Under the pieces are notes generated by a model. It saw nothing but the letters and a program-made list of their open reading frames with translations, ran no database searches and had not been told where the DNA came from. From NCBI GenBank assembly GCA_009778655.1, contig WRFZ01000164.1, positions 1 through 32,127 of the forward strand: a DNA stretch of 32,127 bases, given 5' to 3'. Shown one piece after another: positions 22,937 through 29,414 of this stretch. Position numbers and translations under genes: made by a program. How positions within the stretch are numbered: position 1 is the first letter of the stretch; each line of letters starts with the position of its first letter. This stretch comes from Candidatus Azobacteroides sp. (lineage in GTDB: Bacteria; Bacteroidota; Bacteroidia; Bacteroidales; Azobacteroidaceae).

Positions 22937-24520
22937 TCAATCTTTGATCTTTGATCTTTCAAAATATTTTAAATCCTCAATTTTATAATTATCCGGCAAC
23001 TTGTATCCGTTCACCAAAATCGTAGGCGTTGCTCGTAACTGCGTTTTTTCTCTCCACGCTTCATGCTTTTGAAACTCGGTTTCAATCTCCGGATTATTCA
23101 TATTCAAATGCAAGTCATTGAAAAACGCTTCTTTTAACGGTTTGCCTTTTTCGAACCAATCGGCAATAATACGTTCAAATTCGCTTTGTTCGTTTTCCAA
23201 ATAAGCAGCAATCAACTGTTTATTGGCAAATTCCAAATCGGGACTGAAGGAAGAAAAAATATATTGAATACAAATATTCCGCTTGGTATCTTTCAGTATT
23301 TTTTCCACTCTTTTGTGCATTTTTGCACACGGATTGCAAAAAGGATTGGTGAGAACGGTTATTTTCAACAAAGCGTCCGGATTCCCGAAAAGAATTTGCG
23401 AATCGGCTTTGCTCACTTCATAAACCGGTTGCCGGCTGAGCAATGTTTTGAAAACTTCTTCATTGGCTTTGATGGAATTGATTTCCTGTTTCACCTTTTC
23501 AATCTCATTTCCTCTACTAAGGGTTGGGATTAAAAGATTGAAGCCGAAAATTAAAACGGCATACGTACAACCTATTAATAAAATATCCTTTAGAATAATA
23601 GCAGAATAAAGTTCCGGCGTCCGAATGTATCCGAATATACAGTCGAGAATGAAAACAGTCCACAATAAAATCTGTACAATCAAGCAAAGCGGACACCATT
23701 GCCGAGCTTTCACTTTCTGATACCATACGCTCCAGAAACTGTAAGGAAGCGTGAAAATATTGATTACAGCTAAAAGAGAAACCGTATGCGGTAAAAAGAG
23801 TAACAATAAGACATTAGCGGAGAAATAGCCCAATCCGATTTCGCTCCAGCCGAAAACGCCCCACAATTTGGCCGCTTCCGATTCCAACACATTGTTACAA
23901 TCGCTTTTGCTGAACAACGAACATATTTTATCGGCATATTGACTGCCAATATGCATCTGTTTCAATACCAATAAGTATCCGATATAAACGCCTATCAAAT
24001 TGATTATTAAAAGAAGATTGATTCCTAAATCGGTAAACAAAGAATTACTGATATAAGCCAAACCAAAAATCAGAACTCCGGCTGAAATTAAGATTGATTT
24101 CTGAGCAATGTTGAACCGTTCTTTTTTTCGATGTTCCGGATAATCCGGTTCTCCGGAATCGGGCGTAGTTTCGGCTAAAAGAATAACGCCCGACCATCCT
24201 CGGATAAATTGCGAAACGGGAATGGTTATTTTTTTACCGTTCCAAAAACAGTGAACGTTATCGGGTTCCACTTTATCTACCGCAACAAAATCACTGCCGT
24301 AATGAGCAATAAAAGGACATTCGATATTAAAAAGGTCTTTTTCCTTGTCTGCAATTCGGGTTCCAACATTCTCAATCCCATAATCGGACAACATTTTGGA
24401 AAGTCCGAACAAATTGTACTTGTGCGGATGCTCGTTGAAATATCGGTTTGAAAAATCATTGGTATGTTTTACCTTTAATAAATCTAAAAATGTAACGAAT
24501 GTGTTTTGCCGGTTTTTCAT
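22937..24520 (-). CDS. C39-like / VKOR / DsbA-like fusion thiol oxidase
   Basis: Inner-membrane protein of 527 residues with three parts. Residues 1-125 resemble a C39 peptidase-like domain (PFIAHYGSDFVAVDKVEPDN, WSGVILLAETTP), but the catalytic cysteine near the N-terminus is absent, so it cannot cut and may instead bind the leader. Residues about 140-330 are a VKOR quinone-linked oxidase: four or five helices, Cys200-x7-Cys208 (KICSLFSKSDCNN) and the CPLC redox pair at 276-279. Residues about 365-527 form a DsbA/thioredoxin-like domain with Cys395-x-x-Cys398 (TNPFCNPCAKMHK) and RATPTILVNGYKLP. VKOR-Trx fusions pass electrons from substrate thiols to quinone, so this makes disulfides. It should oxidise the six-cysteine peptide encoded next to it. 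ATG at 24520 has a consensus promoter upstream. Confidence 0.88.
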   Translation of the reverse strand: MKNRQNTFVTFLDLLKVKHTNDFSNRYFNEHPHKYNLFGLSKMLSDYGIENVGTRIADKEKDLFNIECPFIAHYGSDFVAVDKVEPDNVHCFWNGKKITIPVSQFIRGWSGVILLAETTPDSGEPDYPEHRKKERFNIAQKSILISAGVLIFGLAYISNSLFTDLGINLLLIINLIGVYIGYLLVLKQMHIGSQYADKICSLFSKSDCNNVLESEAAKLWGVFGWSEIGLGYFSANVLLLLFLPHTVSLLAVINIFTLPYSFWSVWYQKVKARQWCPLCLIVQILLWTVFILDCIFGYIRTPELYSAIILKDILLIGCTYAVLIFGFNLLIPTLSRGNEIEKVKQEINSIKANEEVFKTLLSRQPVYEVSKADSQILFGNPDALLKITVLTNPFCNPCAKMHKRVEKILKDTKRNICIQYIFSSFSPDLEFANKQLIAAYLENEQSEFERIIADWFEKGKPLKEAFFNDLHLNMNNPEIETEFQKHEAWREKTQLRATPTILVNGYKLPDNYKIEDLKYFERSKIKD

Positions 24521-24583
24521 ATATTATTCAATTTATAATAAATATGTAAATTATTATATAATAATATTTCATAATAATTAATA

Positions 24584-24598
24584 TTTCATAATATGAAA
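24584..24598. promoter_or_regulatory. 15-bp perfect palindrome at the start site of the peptide cluster
   Basis: TTTCATA-A-TATGAAA is a perfect 15-bp palindrome directly downstream of the -7 element at 24606-24613, where transcription should start. AATATTTCATAAT occurs twice (24563-24575 and 24580-24592), and a 16-bp AT palindrome lies at 24550-24565. Together these make a plausible operator region. Confidence 0.4.
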
Positions 24599-24605
24599 CA
24601 CACGA

Positions 24606-24636
24606 CAAAGGTAAACAATAAAAATGAAACACACAA
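24606..24636 (-). promoter_or_regulatory. Promoter of the VKOR-fusion gene
   Basis: On the minus strand TACCTTTG (24613-24606) is a full -7 match, and TTG (24636-24634) lies 20 bp upstream in the -33 position. The leader is about 80 nt and extremely AT-rich. Confidence 0.6.
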
Positions 24637-24791
24637 TAAAAAACAACAAAAAAAATACAAAGTTTTCCAATATGCTATCAAAAAGAGTCAACCAAACAAA
24701 ACAATTGCCTCAAAAGTCTGTCATTTTCCGTTTGGCGGAATTTTTCGACATTGAAACAGCCGATTTGTTTTGTGATTCTTACCCTAATTGA
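24624..24791 (+). CDS. Possible small ORF of 55 codons, XRE-like tail
   Basis: A plus-strand frame from ATG 24624 to TGA 24791 gives MKHTIKNNKKNTKFSNML... and ends with IFRLAEFFDIETADLFCDSY plus two residues. The part LAEFFDIETADLF has the spacing of the last helices of an XRE-type helix-turn-helix domain, but the recognition helices are missing. It could be a remnant of a regulator, a tiny real protein, or chance. An internal ATG at 24672 is an alternative start. No promoter is evident, and it overlaps the minus-strand promoter of the peptide cluster. The rest of the 400-bp gap (24521-24925) holds only that promoter, AT repeats and the promoter of the CPBP gene. Confidence 0.25.
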   Translation: MKHTIKNNKKNTKFSNMLSKRVNQTKQLPQKSVIFRLAEFFDIETADLFCDSYPN

Positions 24792-24890
24792 TATAAGCGA
24801 CAAACGGGTTATCATTTGCATCTGCGGATTTTTTTTCGATACCCGGAAATAATATTTCATTATCAAAACCGGTAATCCGATAAAAAAACG

Positions 24891-24898
24891 TAATTTTG
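24891..24898 (+). promoter_or_regulatory. -7 element of the CPBP protease gene
   Basis: TAATTTTG is a full TAnnTTTG match, 27 bp before the start codon; no TTTG -33 element is obvious. Confidence 0.5.
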
Positions 24899-24925
24899 TG
24901 AAATTTTTAATGACTTTAGGATAAT

Positions 24926-25855
24926 ATGCAATTTTTAGAACGGTCTCTTGATCAACAAAATCAATTTTGGAAATATTTGATAGTCGTTTTGGCCGCTTTC
25001 TTCGGCGGACAAATTCTCGGCGCGATCCCCTTGGCAAGCGTAATGATATATAAAGTCATTACAAGTGGCGGAGCTTTTGTCTCGAATCCTAAAAATCTTA
25101 CAGATTTAACCGCATTCGGCATCTCAAAAAACGTATCCTTATTTTTATTTATGCTTATTCCGGTTGTATTTTTACTTATTACAATTCTGTTAATCAAAGT
25201 ATTACACAAAAGATCATTTGCGGAAACCGTCAATGGTACGCAAAAAGTGCGAATCAAGCGTTGCTTGACCGGAGCGGCCGTATGGAGCTTTTTGATGGCC
25301 ATCTATTATTGGGGAGATTATATGATGAATCCGGAAAATTACCGTTTGCAATTCAATCTTTTAGCATTTATTCCTTTATTACTCATTTCTGTTATACTGA
25401 TCCCGATCCAAACCACCTCCGAAGAGTTTTTTTTCAGGGGATATCTTTCGCAAGGATTTGCCGGATGGACGAAAAACCGTTGGTTGGCCATTCTTATTCC
25501 CGGATTGTTATTCGGATTAACGCATAGCGCTAATCCGGAAGTAAAAGAATTCGGATTTTGGGTATCAATGTCGCAATACGTCTTTTTCGGATTATTGTTC
25601 GGGTTGGTATCGGTATTGGACGACGGCATTGAATTAGCGATGGGAATGCATGCCGCAAACAATGTATTCTTATCTTTGTTCGTTACGAATTATGCCTCTG
25701 CACTTCAAACAGATGCCGTATTCGAAGAACTTCATATTGTACCCGTCAAGGAAACGATCAGCCTTATAATTATAGGAATGATTACTCTTGCTTTTTTTGC
25801 ATGGAAATATCAATGGAATTTCAAAATTCTTAATCAAAAAATTATAAAATTATGA
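24926..25855 (+). CDS. CPBP-family intramembrane metalloprotease
   Basis: Polytopic membrane protein of 309 residues of the CPBP/Abi (Rce1-like) family, with about eight helices. The three family motifs are intact: Glu166-Glu167 and Arg171 in TTSEEFFFRGYL, His200 in GLTHSANP, and HAANNVF near residue 243. These residues bind the metal and water for peptide hydrolysis within the membrane. In Gram-positive bacteria such proteins often serve as bacteriocin immunity factors or process peptides; here the gene is divergent from the peptide cluster, about 400 bp away, so a link is possible but unproven. It overlaps the next gene by 4 bp (ATGA), so both belong to one operon. Confidence 0.88.
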   Translation: MQFLERSLDQQNQFWKYLIVVLAAFFGGQILGAIPLASVMIYKVITSGGAFVSNPKNLTDLTAFGISKNVSLFLFMLIPVVFLLITILLIKVLHKRSFAETVNGTQKVRIKRCLTGAAVWSFLMAIYYWGDYMMNPENYRLQFNLLAFIPLLLISVILIPIQTTSEEFFFRGYLSQGFAGWTKNRWLAILIPGLLFGLTHSANPEVKEFGFWVSMSQYVFFGLLFGLVSVLDDGIELAMGMHAANNVFLSLFVTNYASALQTDAVFEELHIVPVKETISLIIIGMITLAFFAWKYQWNFKILNQKIIKL

Positions 25856-26454
25856 ACAAATTAATTATTATCGGGTTATTAACCCTTGGAAGCGTATCCT
25901 GTTTCGCTCAGGATATTCAGTTGCCTTCACCGAACAGAACCGGCGGAAAGCCGCTGATGGATGCTTTGAATGAACGTCAAAGCAATCGGGATTTTTCAGA
26001 TAAAGAATTAAGTATGCAGACTCTATCCGATTTGTTATGGGCTGCTTACGGATTTAACCGCGAGACGAAACGAACGGTACCGTCTTCGCAAGACCGACAG
26101 GAAATAGACTTGTATGTTTTCTTGAAAACCGGCGTTTATTTCTACGATGCCAAGAATCAACAACTGATTCTGAAAATACAGGGTGATTATCGGGCGAAAA
26201 CCGGAGTACAGCCTTTTGTGGAAGTCGCTCCGCTCAATTTTGTATTTGTCGCCAATTTGGATAAAGCGTCCAATCGCGATGCCGCTTTAACGGATTGCGG
26301 ATTTATTGCCCAAAACATTTATCTTTTCTGTGCTTCGGAAGACTTAATAAGCGTAGTGCGAGGCTCCGTCAAAAAGGAGGAAGTTCACGATTTGTTGGGA
26401 TTGAATGAAAAACAGGAAGTTTTATTGGCGCAAACGGTAGGTTATAAACAATAA
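25852..26454 (+). CDS. Secreted SagB/ThcOx-like nitroreductase
   Basis: FMN-type nitroreductase of 200 residues with a signal peptide (MNKLIIIGLLTLGSVSCFAQ), so it acts in the periplasm. The family pattern is NERQSNRDFSDKELSMQTLS near residue 45, followed by LLWAAYGFN, and the central helix DCGFIAQNIYLFCASEDL. The sequence is closest in style to the SagB/ThcOx branch, whose cytoplasmic members oxidise azolines in thiazole/oxazole peptides; secreted, stand-alone versions are common in Bacteroidota and have no known substrate. No YcaO or cyclodehydratase gene is present, so azole chemistry should not be assumed. It is translationally coupled to the CPBP protease. Its stop codon touches the poly-A that forms the end of the convergent RNA gene. 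Confidence 0.82.
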   Translation: MNKLIIIGLLTLGSVSCFAQDIQLPSPNRTGGKPLMDALNERQSNRDFSDKELSMQTLSDLLWAAYGFNRETKRTVPSSQDRQEIDLYVFLKTGVYFYDAKNQQLILKIQGDYRAKTGVQPFVEVAPLNFVFVANLDKASNRDAALTDCGFIAQNIYLFCASEDLISVVRGSVKKEEVHDLLGLNEKQEVLLAQTVGYKQ

Positions 26455-26675
26455 AAAAAGCCGCACCGTGGATATGATAGAAACTCCTAATGACAAGATT
26501 TGAGAATTTCACCGTGTTTGTAATCCGCTGAGTATAAAAACTTGGCCAAAGGCTGCGGCCCGCCATTCACGGCAAAATTTGTCTCGGAATAACTTTTTTT
26601 TCTGATGAGTTTTCCAATCGACAAAATGCGGCTTTAATTACTAACCTTTAAAATTACTGTATCACGCTTGATACA
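26453..26675 (-). ncRNA. Structured RNA gene, family not recognised
   Basis: The 330-bp gap holds no convincing protein frame but a complete minus-strand RNA unit. Promoter: perfect TTTG-N20-TACATTTG at 26711-26680. Outer helix: AAAGCCGCA (26635-26627) pairs with TGCGGCTTT (26465-26457), running into a seven-T tract like an intrinsic terminator. Inside are three hairpins: H1 with TTTGTC/GACAAA and GGAAAACT/AGTT-TTCC (26578-26625), H2 with CCGTG/CACGG plus CCGC/GCGG (26512-26572) and H3 with GAAA/TTTC and CTC/GAG (26480-26510). The enclosed part is 179 nt, the size of 6S RNA, though the branched fold is not the 6S rod. tmRNA, SRP RNA and RNase P signatures are not seen. Candidates are the 6S-Flavo class or a new RNA. 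Confidence 0.6.
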
Positions 26676-26676
26676 G
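26657..26676. promoter_or_regulatory. Palindrome at the start of the RNA gene
   Basis: CTGTATCA and TGATACAG are perfect 8-bp arms with a 4-bp spacer. The site overlaps the expected transcription start of the RNA (-7 element at 26680-26687), so it may be an operator; if start is further upstream it would be a 5' hairpin. Confidence 0.45.
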
Positions 26677-26679
26677 ATG

Positions 26680-26711
26680 CAAATGTAGAGTTTATAATTC
26701 AATTATGCAAA
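26680..26711 (-). promoter_or_regulatory. Promoter of the RNA gene
   Basis: Minus strand: TTTG (26711-26708), 20-bp spacer, TACATTTG (26687-26680). Every consensus base matches. Confidence 0.75.
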
Positions 26712-26719
26712 TAAATTTG
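26712..26719 (+). promoter_or_regulatory. -7 element for proB
   Basis: TAAATTTG matches the consensus fully and abuts the divergent promoter of the RNA gene. The -33 element is poor (TTTA at 26691, 17 bp away). The leader to proB would be about 60 nt. Confidence 0.35.
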
Positions 26720-26783
26720 AGGAAACTTTATACATTACTTGATCTTTTTAATTTAATTACTTGAGAATTAATCTATAATATAA

Positions 26784-27872
26784 ATGTTAAAAATGTATCG
26801 GTTGAAACGAATCGCTCTAAAAATCGGAAGTAACGTACTGACTCGAAAAGACGGAACATTGGATATTACCCGGATGTCGTCGTTGGTTGACCAAATTGCC
26901 GAACTTCATAGAAACGGCTTGGAAATCATTCTCATTTCTTCCGGAGCCGTTGCTTCGGGACGAAGCGAAGTGCAAGTCAAAGGAAAATTAGATAACGTAT
27001 CCGCTCGCCAATTGTATTCGGCTGTAGGGCAAGCCAAATTGATAAACCGTTATTACGATTTTTTCAAAGAACACGGCATTGCTTGCGGCCAAGTGCTCAC
27101 GACCAAAGAAAGTTTGGGTACACGCCGTCATTATCTCAATCAGAAAAATTGCGTGAGCGTTATGTTGGAAAATAAAGTAATCCCGATTATGAATGAAAAC
27201 GACACGATTGCCGTCACCGAACTGATGTTCACCGATAATGACGAACTTTCGGGAATGATTGCCGCCATGATGAATGCCGAAGCCTTGATCATTTTAAGTA
27301 ATGTTGACGGCATCTACAACGGAAAACCCGGACATTCGGGACCGGAAGTTATCCGGGAAATTGATATAGACAAAGATATCAGCGCTTATATTCAAGTAAC
27401 CAAATCCGCTTTCGGACGGGGAGGAATGATCACTAAATATCGAATCGCTCGGAAAGCCGCAAAGGAAGGTATTGAAGTCATTATCGCCAACGGAAAAACC
27501 GAGAATATTCTCAAGCAATTGGTTGAAAATAAATCCGATGTGATTTGTTCACGTTTTCTCCCTTCGCAGAAAGCCTCATCGGGAATCAAAAAATGGATTG
27601 CCCATTCCGACAGCTTCGCTAAAGGTGAAATTCACATCAACGCCAACGCAGCCAAAGCTTTGTCGGGCGAGAAAGCAAATTCGCTTCTTCCGGTCGGAAT
27701 CATTGCCGTAGAAGGTGAATTTGAAAAAGACGATATCGTTCGTATTTTGGATGAAAAAGGATTGCCGATCGGCGTCGGAAAAGTAAGTTATGACAGTAAA
27801 AAAACGCGGGAGTTAATCGGGAAAAAAGGAAATAAGCCGGTCATCCATTACGATTATCTGTATTTGGAGTGA
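26784..27872 (+). CDS. proB: Glutamate 5-kinase
   Basis: First enzyme of proline synthesis: it phosphorylates the gamma-carboxyl of glutamate with ATP, giving glutamyl 5-phosphate for ProA. The 362 residues match the long form of the family, an amino-acid kinase domain followed by a PUA domain. Visible motifs: LKRIALKIGSNVLT, ILISSGAVASGR, the MNENDTIAV and FTDNDELSGM substrate loops, LIILSNVDGIYNGKP and the GGMITKYRIARKAAKEGIEV end of the kinase domain. The PUA part runs from about KGEIHINANAAKAL to VIHYDYLYLE. An alternative start is the ATG at 26793 (MYRLKRIALKIG); both lack a clear ribosome-binding site. proA is not adjacent in the window. Confidence 0.95.
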   Translation: MLKMYRLKRIALKIGSNVLTRKDGTLDITRMSSLVDQIAELHRNGLEIILISSGAVASGRSEVQVKGKLDNVSARQLYSAVGQAKLINRYYDFFKEHGIACGQVLTTKESLGTRRHYLNQKNCVSVMLENKVIPIMNENDTIAVTELMFTDNDELSGMIAAMMNAEALIILSNVDGIYNGKPGHSGPEVIREIDIDKDISAYIQVTKSAFGRGGMITKYRIARKAAKEGIEVIIANGKTENILKQLVENKSDVICSRFLPSQKASSGIKKWIAHSDSFAKGEIHINANAAKALSGEKANSLLPVGIIAVEGEFEKDDIVRILDEKGLPIGVGKVSYDSKKTRELIGKKGNKPVIHYDYLYLE

Positions 27873-27883
27873 ATGTTTTAATC

Positions 27884-27939
27884 TTAACAAATTCGTAACA
27901 ATCTCGTATTCTTTTCGTAATATATACAAGGTAATTTTG
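27884..27939 (+). promoter_or_regulatory. Pho-box-like tandem repeats and -7 element of the pstB operon
   Basis: Four hexamers, TTAACA, GTAACA, GTATTC and GTAATA, stand at exact 11-bp intervals (27884, 27895, 27906 and 27917) with 5-bp spacers. A full -7 element TAATTTTG follows at 27932-27939, and no TTTG -33 element is present. Direct repeats of 11 bp just upstream of a core promoter are the layout of PhoB/PhoP boxes, and the operon encodes a PhoB-type regulator. Confidence 0.6.
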
Positions 27940-27953
27940 CGCAAATCAAAATT

Positions 27954-28700
27954 ATGATTGAAGCGAAGAACATTGACTTTTATTACGGGAGTTTTCATGC
28001 GCTCAAAAATATCAGCTTGACCATGGAACCCCACACAGTGACAGCGCTCATCGGTCCTTCGGGTTGCGGAAAATCCACTTTCTTGAGGCTTTTCAACCGG
28101 ATGAACGATTTGATTGATGATACGCGCTTGACGGGCGAATGCTTGATTGACGGAGAGAATATTTACGGAAAATCCATTCAAGTGGATGATTTACGTAAAA
28201 AAGTGGGGATGGTATTTCAAAAACCCAATCCGTTTCCGAAAACCATCTTTGAAAATGTAGCCTACGGCTTACGAGTAAATGATATTCGAAACAAATCGTT
28301 TATTTCTCAACGAGTAGAAGAATCACTGAAAGCGGCCGCTCTTTGGGAAGAAGTGAAAGACAAATTGAAAAAGTCGGCATTTGAACTATCCGGCGGCCAA
28401 CAACAACGACTTTGTATCGCTCGCGCTTTGGCTATTTCGCCTTCTATTTTACTGATGGACGAACCGGCTTCGGCGCTCGACCCGATTTCAACTTCAAAAA
28501 TAGAGGAATTAATCTACTCATTGAAGAAGAATTATACGATTGTTATCGTCACGCACAATATGCAGCAAGCGGCCCGCGTCAGCGATAAAACCGGCTTCTT
28601 TATGTTGGGTGAATTGATTGAATGCAGCGATACAAAAAAAATGTTTTTAAATCCCGATAAAGAACAAACGCAGAATTACATCACCGGAAGATTCGGATAA
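27954..28700 (+). CDS. pstB: Phosphate ABC transporter ATPase PstB
   Basis: ATPase subunit of the high-affinity phosphate importer PstSCAB, at the cytoplasmic face of the inner membrane. The 248 residues are typical. Walker [21 protein letters not shown], the Q-loop [12 protein letters not shown] (very characteristic of PstB), signature [15 protein letters not shown], Walker [17 protein letters not shown] and the switch His in [13 protein letters not shown] are all present. The ATG is at 27954, 15 bp after the -7 element, so the leader is very short. It is the first gene of pstB-phoU-regulator-kinase; pstS, pstC and pstA are not upstream, where proB sits instead, so the rest of the transporter must be encoded elsewhere. 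Confidence 0.96.
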   Translation: MIEAKNIDFYYGSFHALKNISLTMEPHTVTALIGPSGCGKSTFLRLFNRMNDLIDDTRLTGECLIDGENIYGKSIQVDDLRKKVGMVFQKPNPFPKTIFENVAYGLRVNDIRNKSFISQRVEESLKAAALWEEVKDKLKKSAFELSGGQQQRLCIARALAISPSILLMDEPASALDPISTSKIEELIYSLKKNYTIVIVTHNMQQAARVSDKTGFFMLGELIECSDTKKMFLNPDKEQTQNYITGRFG

Positions 28701-28715
28701 ACAGACGGAAAGAAT

Positions 28716-29387
28716 ATGAAATATACAGAAGAAGAATTGCAGACGCTCAAAGAAGAAGTGAGCGAAATGTGGAAATTGGTTTTATCTCAACTCGAAAAAG
28801 CCAAACAATCTTTTTTAAATGGAGATGTTGAAGTGGCTCGGGAAATCGTCAGTCGGGAAAAACGCGTAGATGCTTTCGAATTGAAAATAGACAGCGATTG
28901 CGAAAACTATATTGCCTTATACAGTCCCGTAGCCGTTGACTTACGATTGGTTCTCTCGCTGATTAAAATAAGCATAACGCTTGAACGAATCGGCGATTTT
29001 GCCGAAGGAGTCGCTCGCCACATCATCGAAGAAGAATGCAACACAATGGATCCCGCATTAATCGAAGAATTGCAAATGGAAAAAATGTTCGATACGCTTA
29101 TTTCCATGTTATCGGACAGCTTTGTCGTTCTCGAATCGGAAAATACCCGGATTTCCGGGAAAATTCTGGCGAAAGACGATGAAGTGGATACCCTTTATCA
29201 TCAAGCAATCAACATTTTAGCAGAATATATGAAACAAAATCCAGCACAGATTCGTTGCGGATTGAAAACCGTTTTAGTTATTCGCAAATTGGAACGAATC
29301 GGAGATCACTGCGGTAATATCGTGGAAGAGATTGTTTTTTATGTTGATGCCAAAGTTTTGAAACACGGCGGAAAAGCAGTAATATAA
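28716..29387 (+). CDS. phoU: Phosphate signalling protein PhoU
   Basis: Cytoplasmic adaptor of 223 residues that links the Pst transporter to the PhoR kinase and keeps the Pho regulon off when phosphate is sufficient. Two repeated three-helix bundles are seen, each with the metal-binding signature: DCENYIALYSPVAVDLRLVL with LERIGDFAEGVARH in the first and LERIGDHCGNIVEEIVFYV in the second. The start at 28716 lies 15 bp after pstB. The chain is close to the usual length (about 220-240). The position between pstB and the two-component genes is the expected one. Confidence 0.95.
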   Translation: MKYTEEELQTLKEEVSEMWKLVLSQLEKAKQSFLNGDVEVAREIVSREKRVDAFELKIDSDCENYIALYSPVAVDLRLVLSLIKISITLERIGDFAEGVARHIIEEECNTMDPALIEELQMEKMFDTLISMLSDSFVVLESENTRISGKILAKDDEVDTLYHQAINILAEYMKQNPAQIRCGLKTVLVIRKLERIGDHCGNIVEEIVFYVDAKVLKHGGKAVI

Positions 29388-29414
29388 ACCGATTTTTTCA
29401 TTATATATATACCT

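Noticed and set aside
24678-25037. Minus-strand frame of 119 codons near the CPBP gene
   Set aside because: It overlaps the start of the CPBP gene, has no family resemblance, no promoter and a composition unlike a folded protein.
25852-26454. Azole-forming (TOMM) pathway because of the SagB-like enzyme
   Set aside because: No YcaO cyclodehydratase or matching precursor is present, and this enzyme carries a signal peptide, so it works outside the cytoplasm.
26453-26675. Identification of the RNA as tmRNA, SRP RNA or RNase P RNA
   Set aside because: There is no tag-peptide frame or tRNA-like end, no GGAA-loop SRP core and none of the conserved RNase P blocks.
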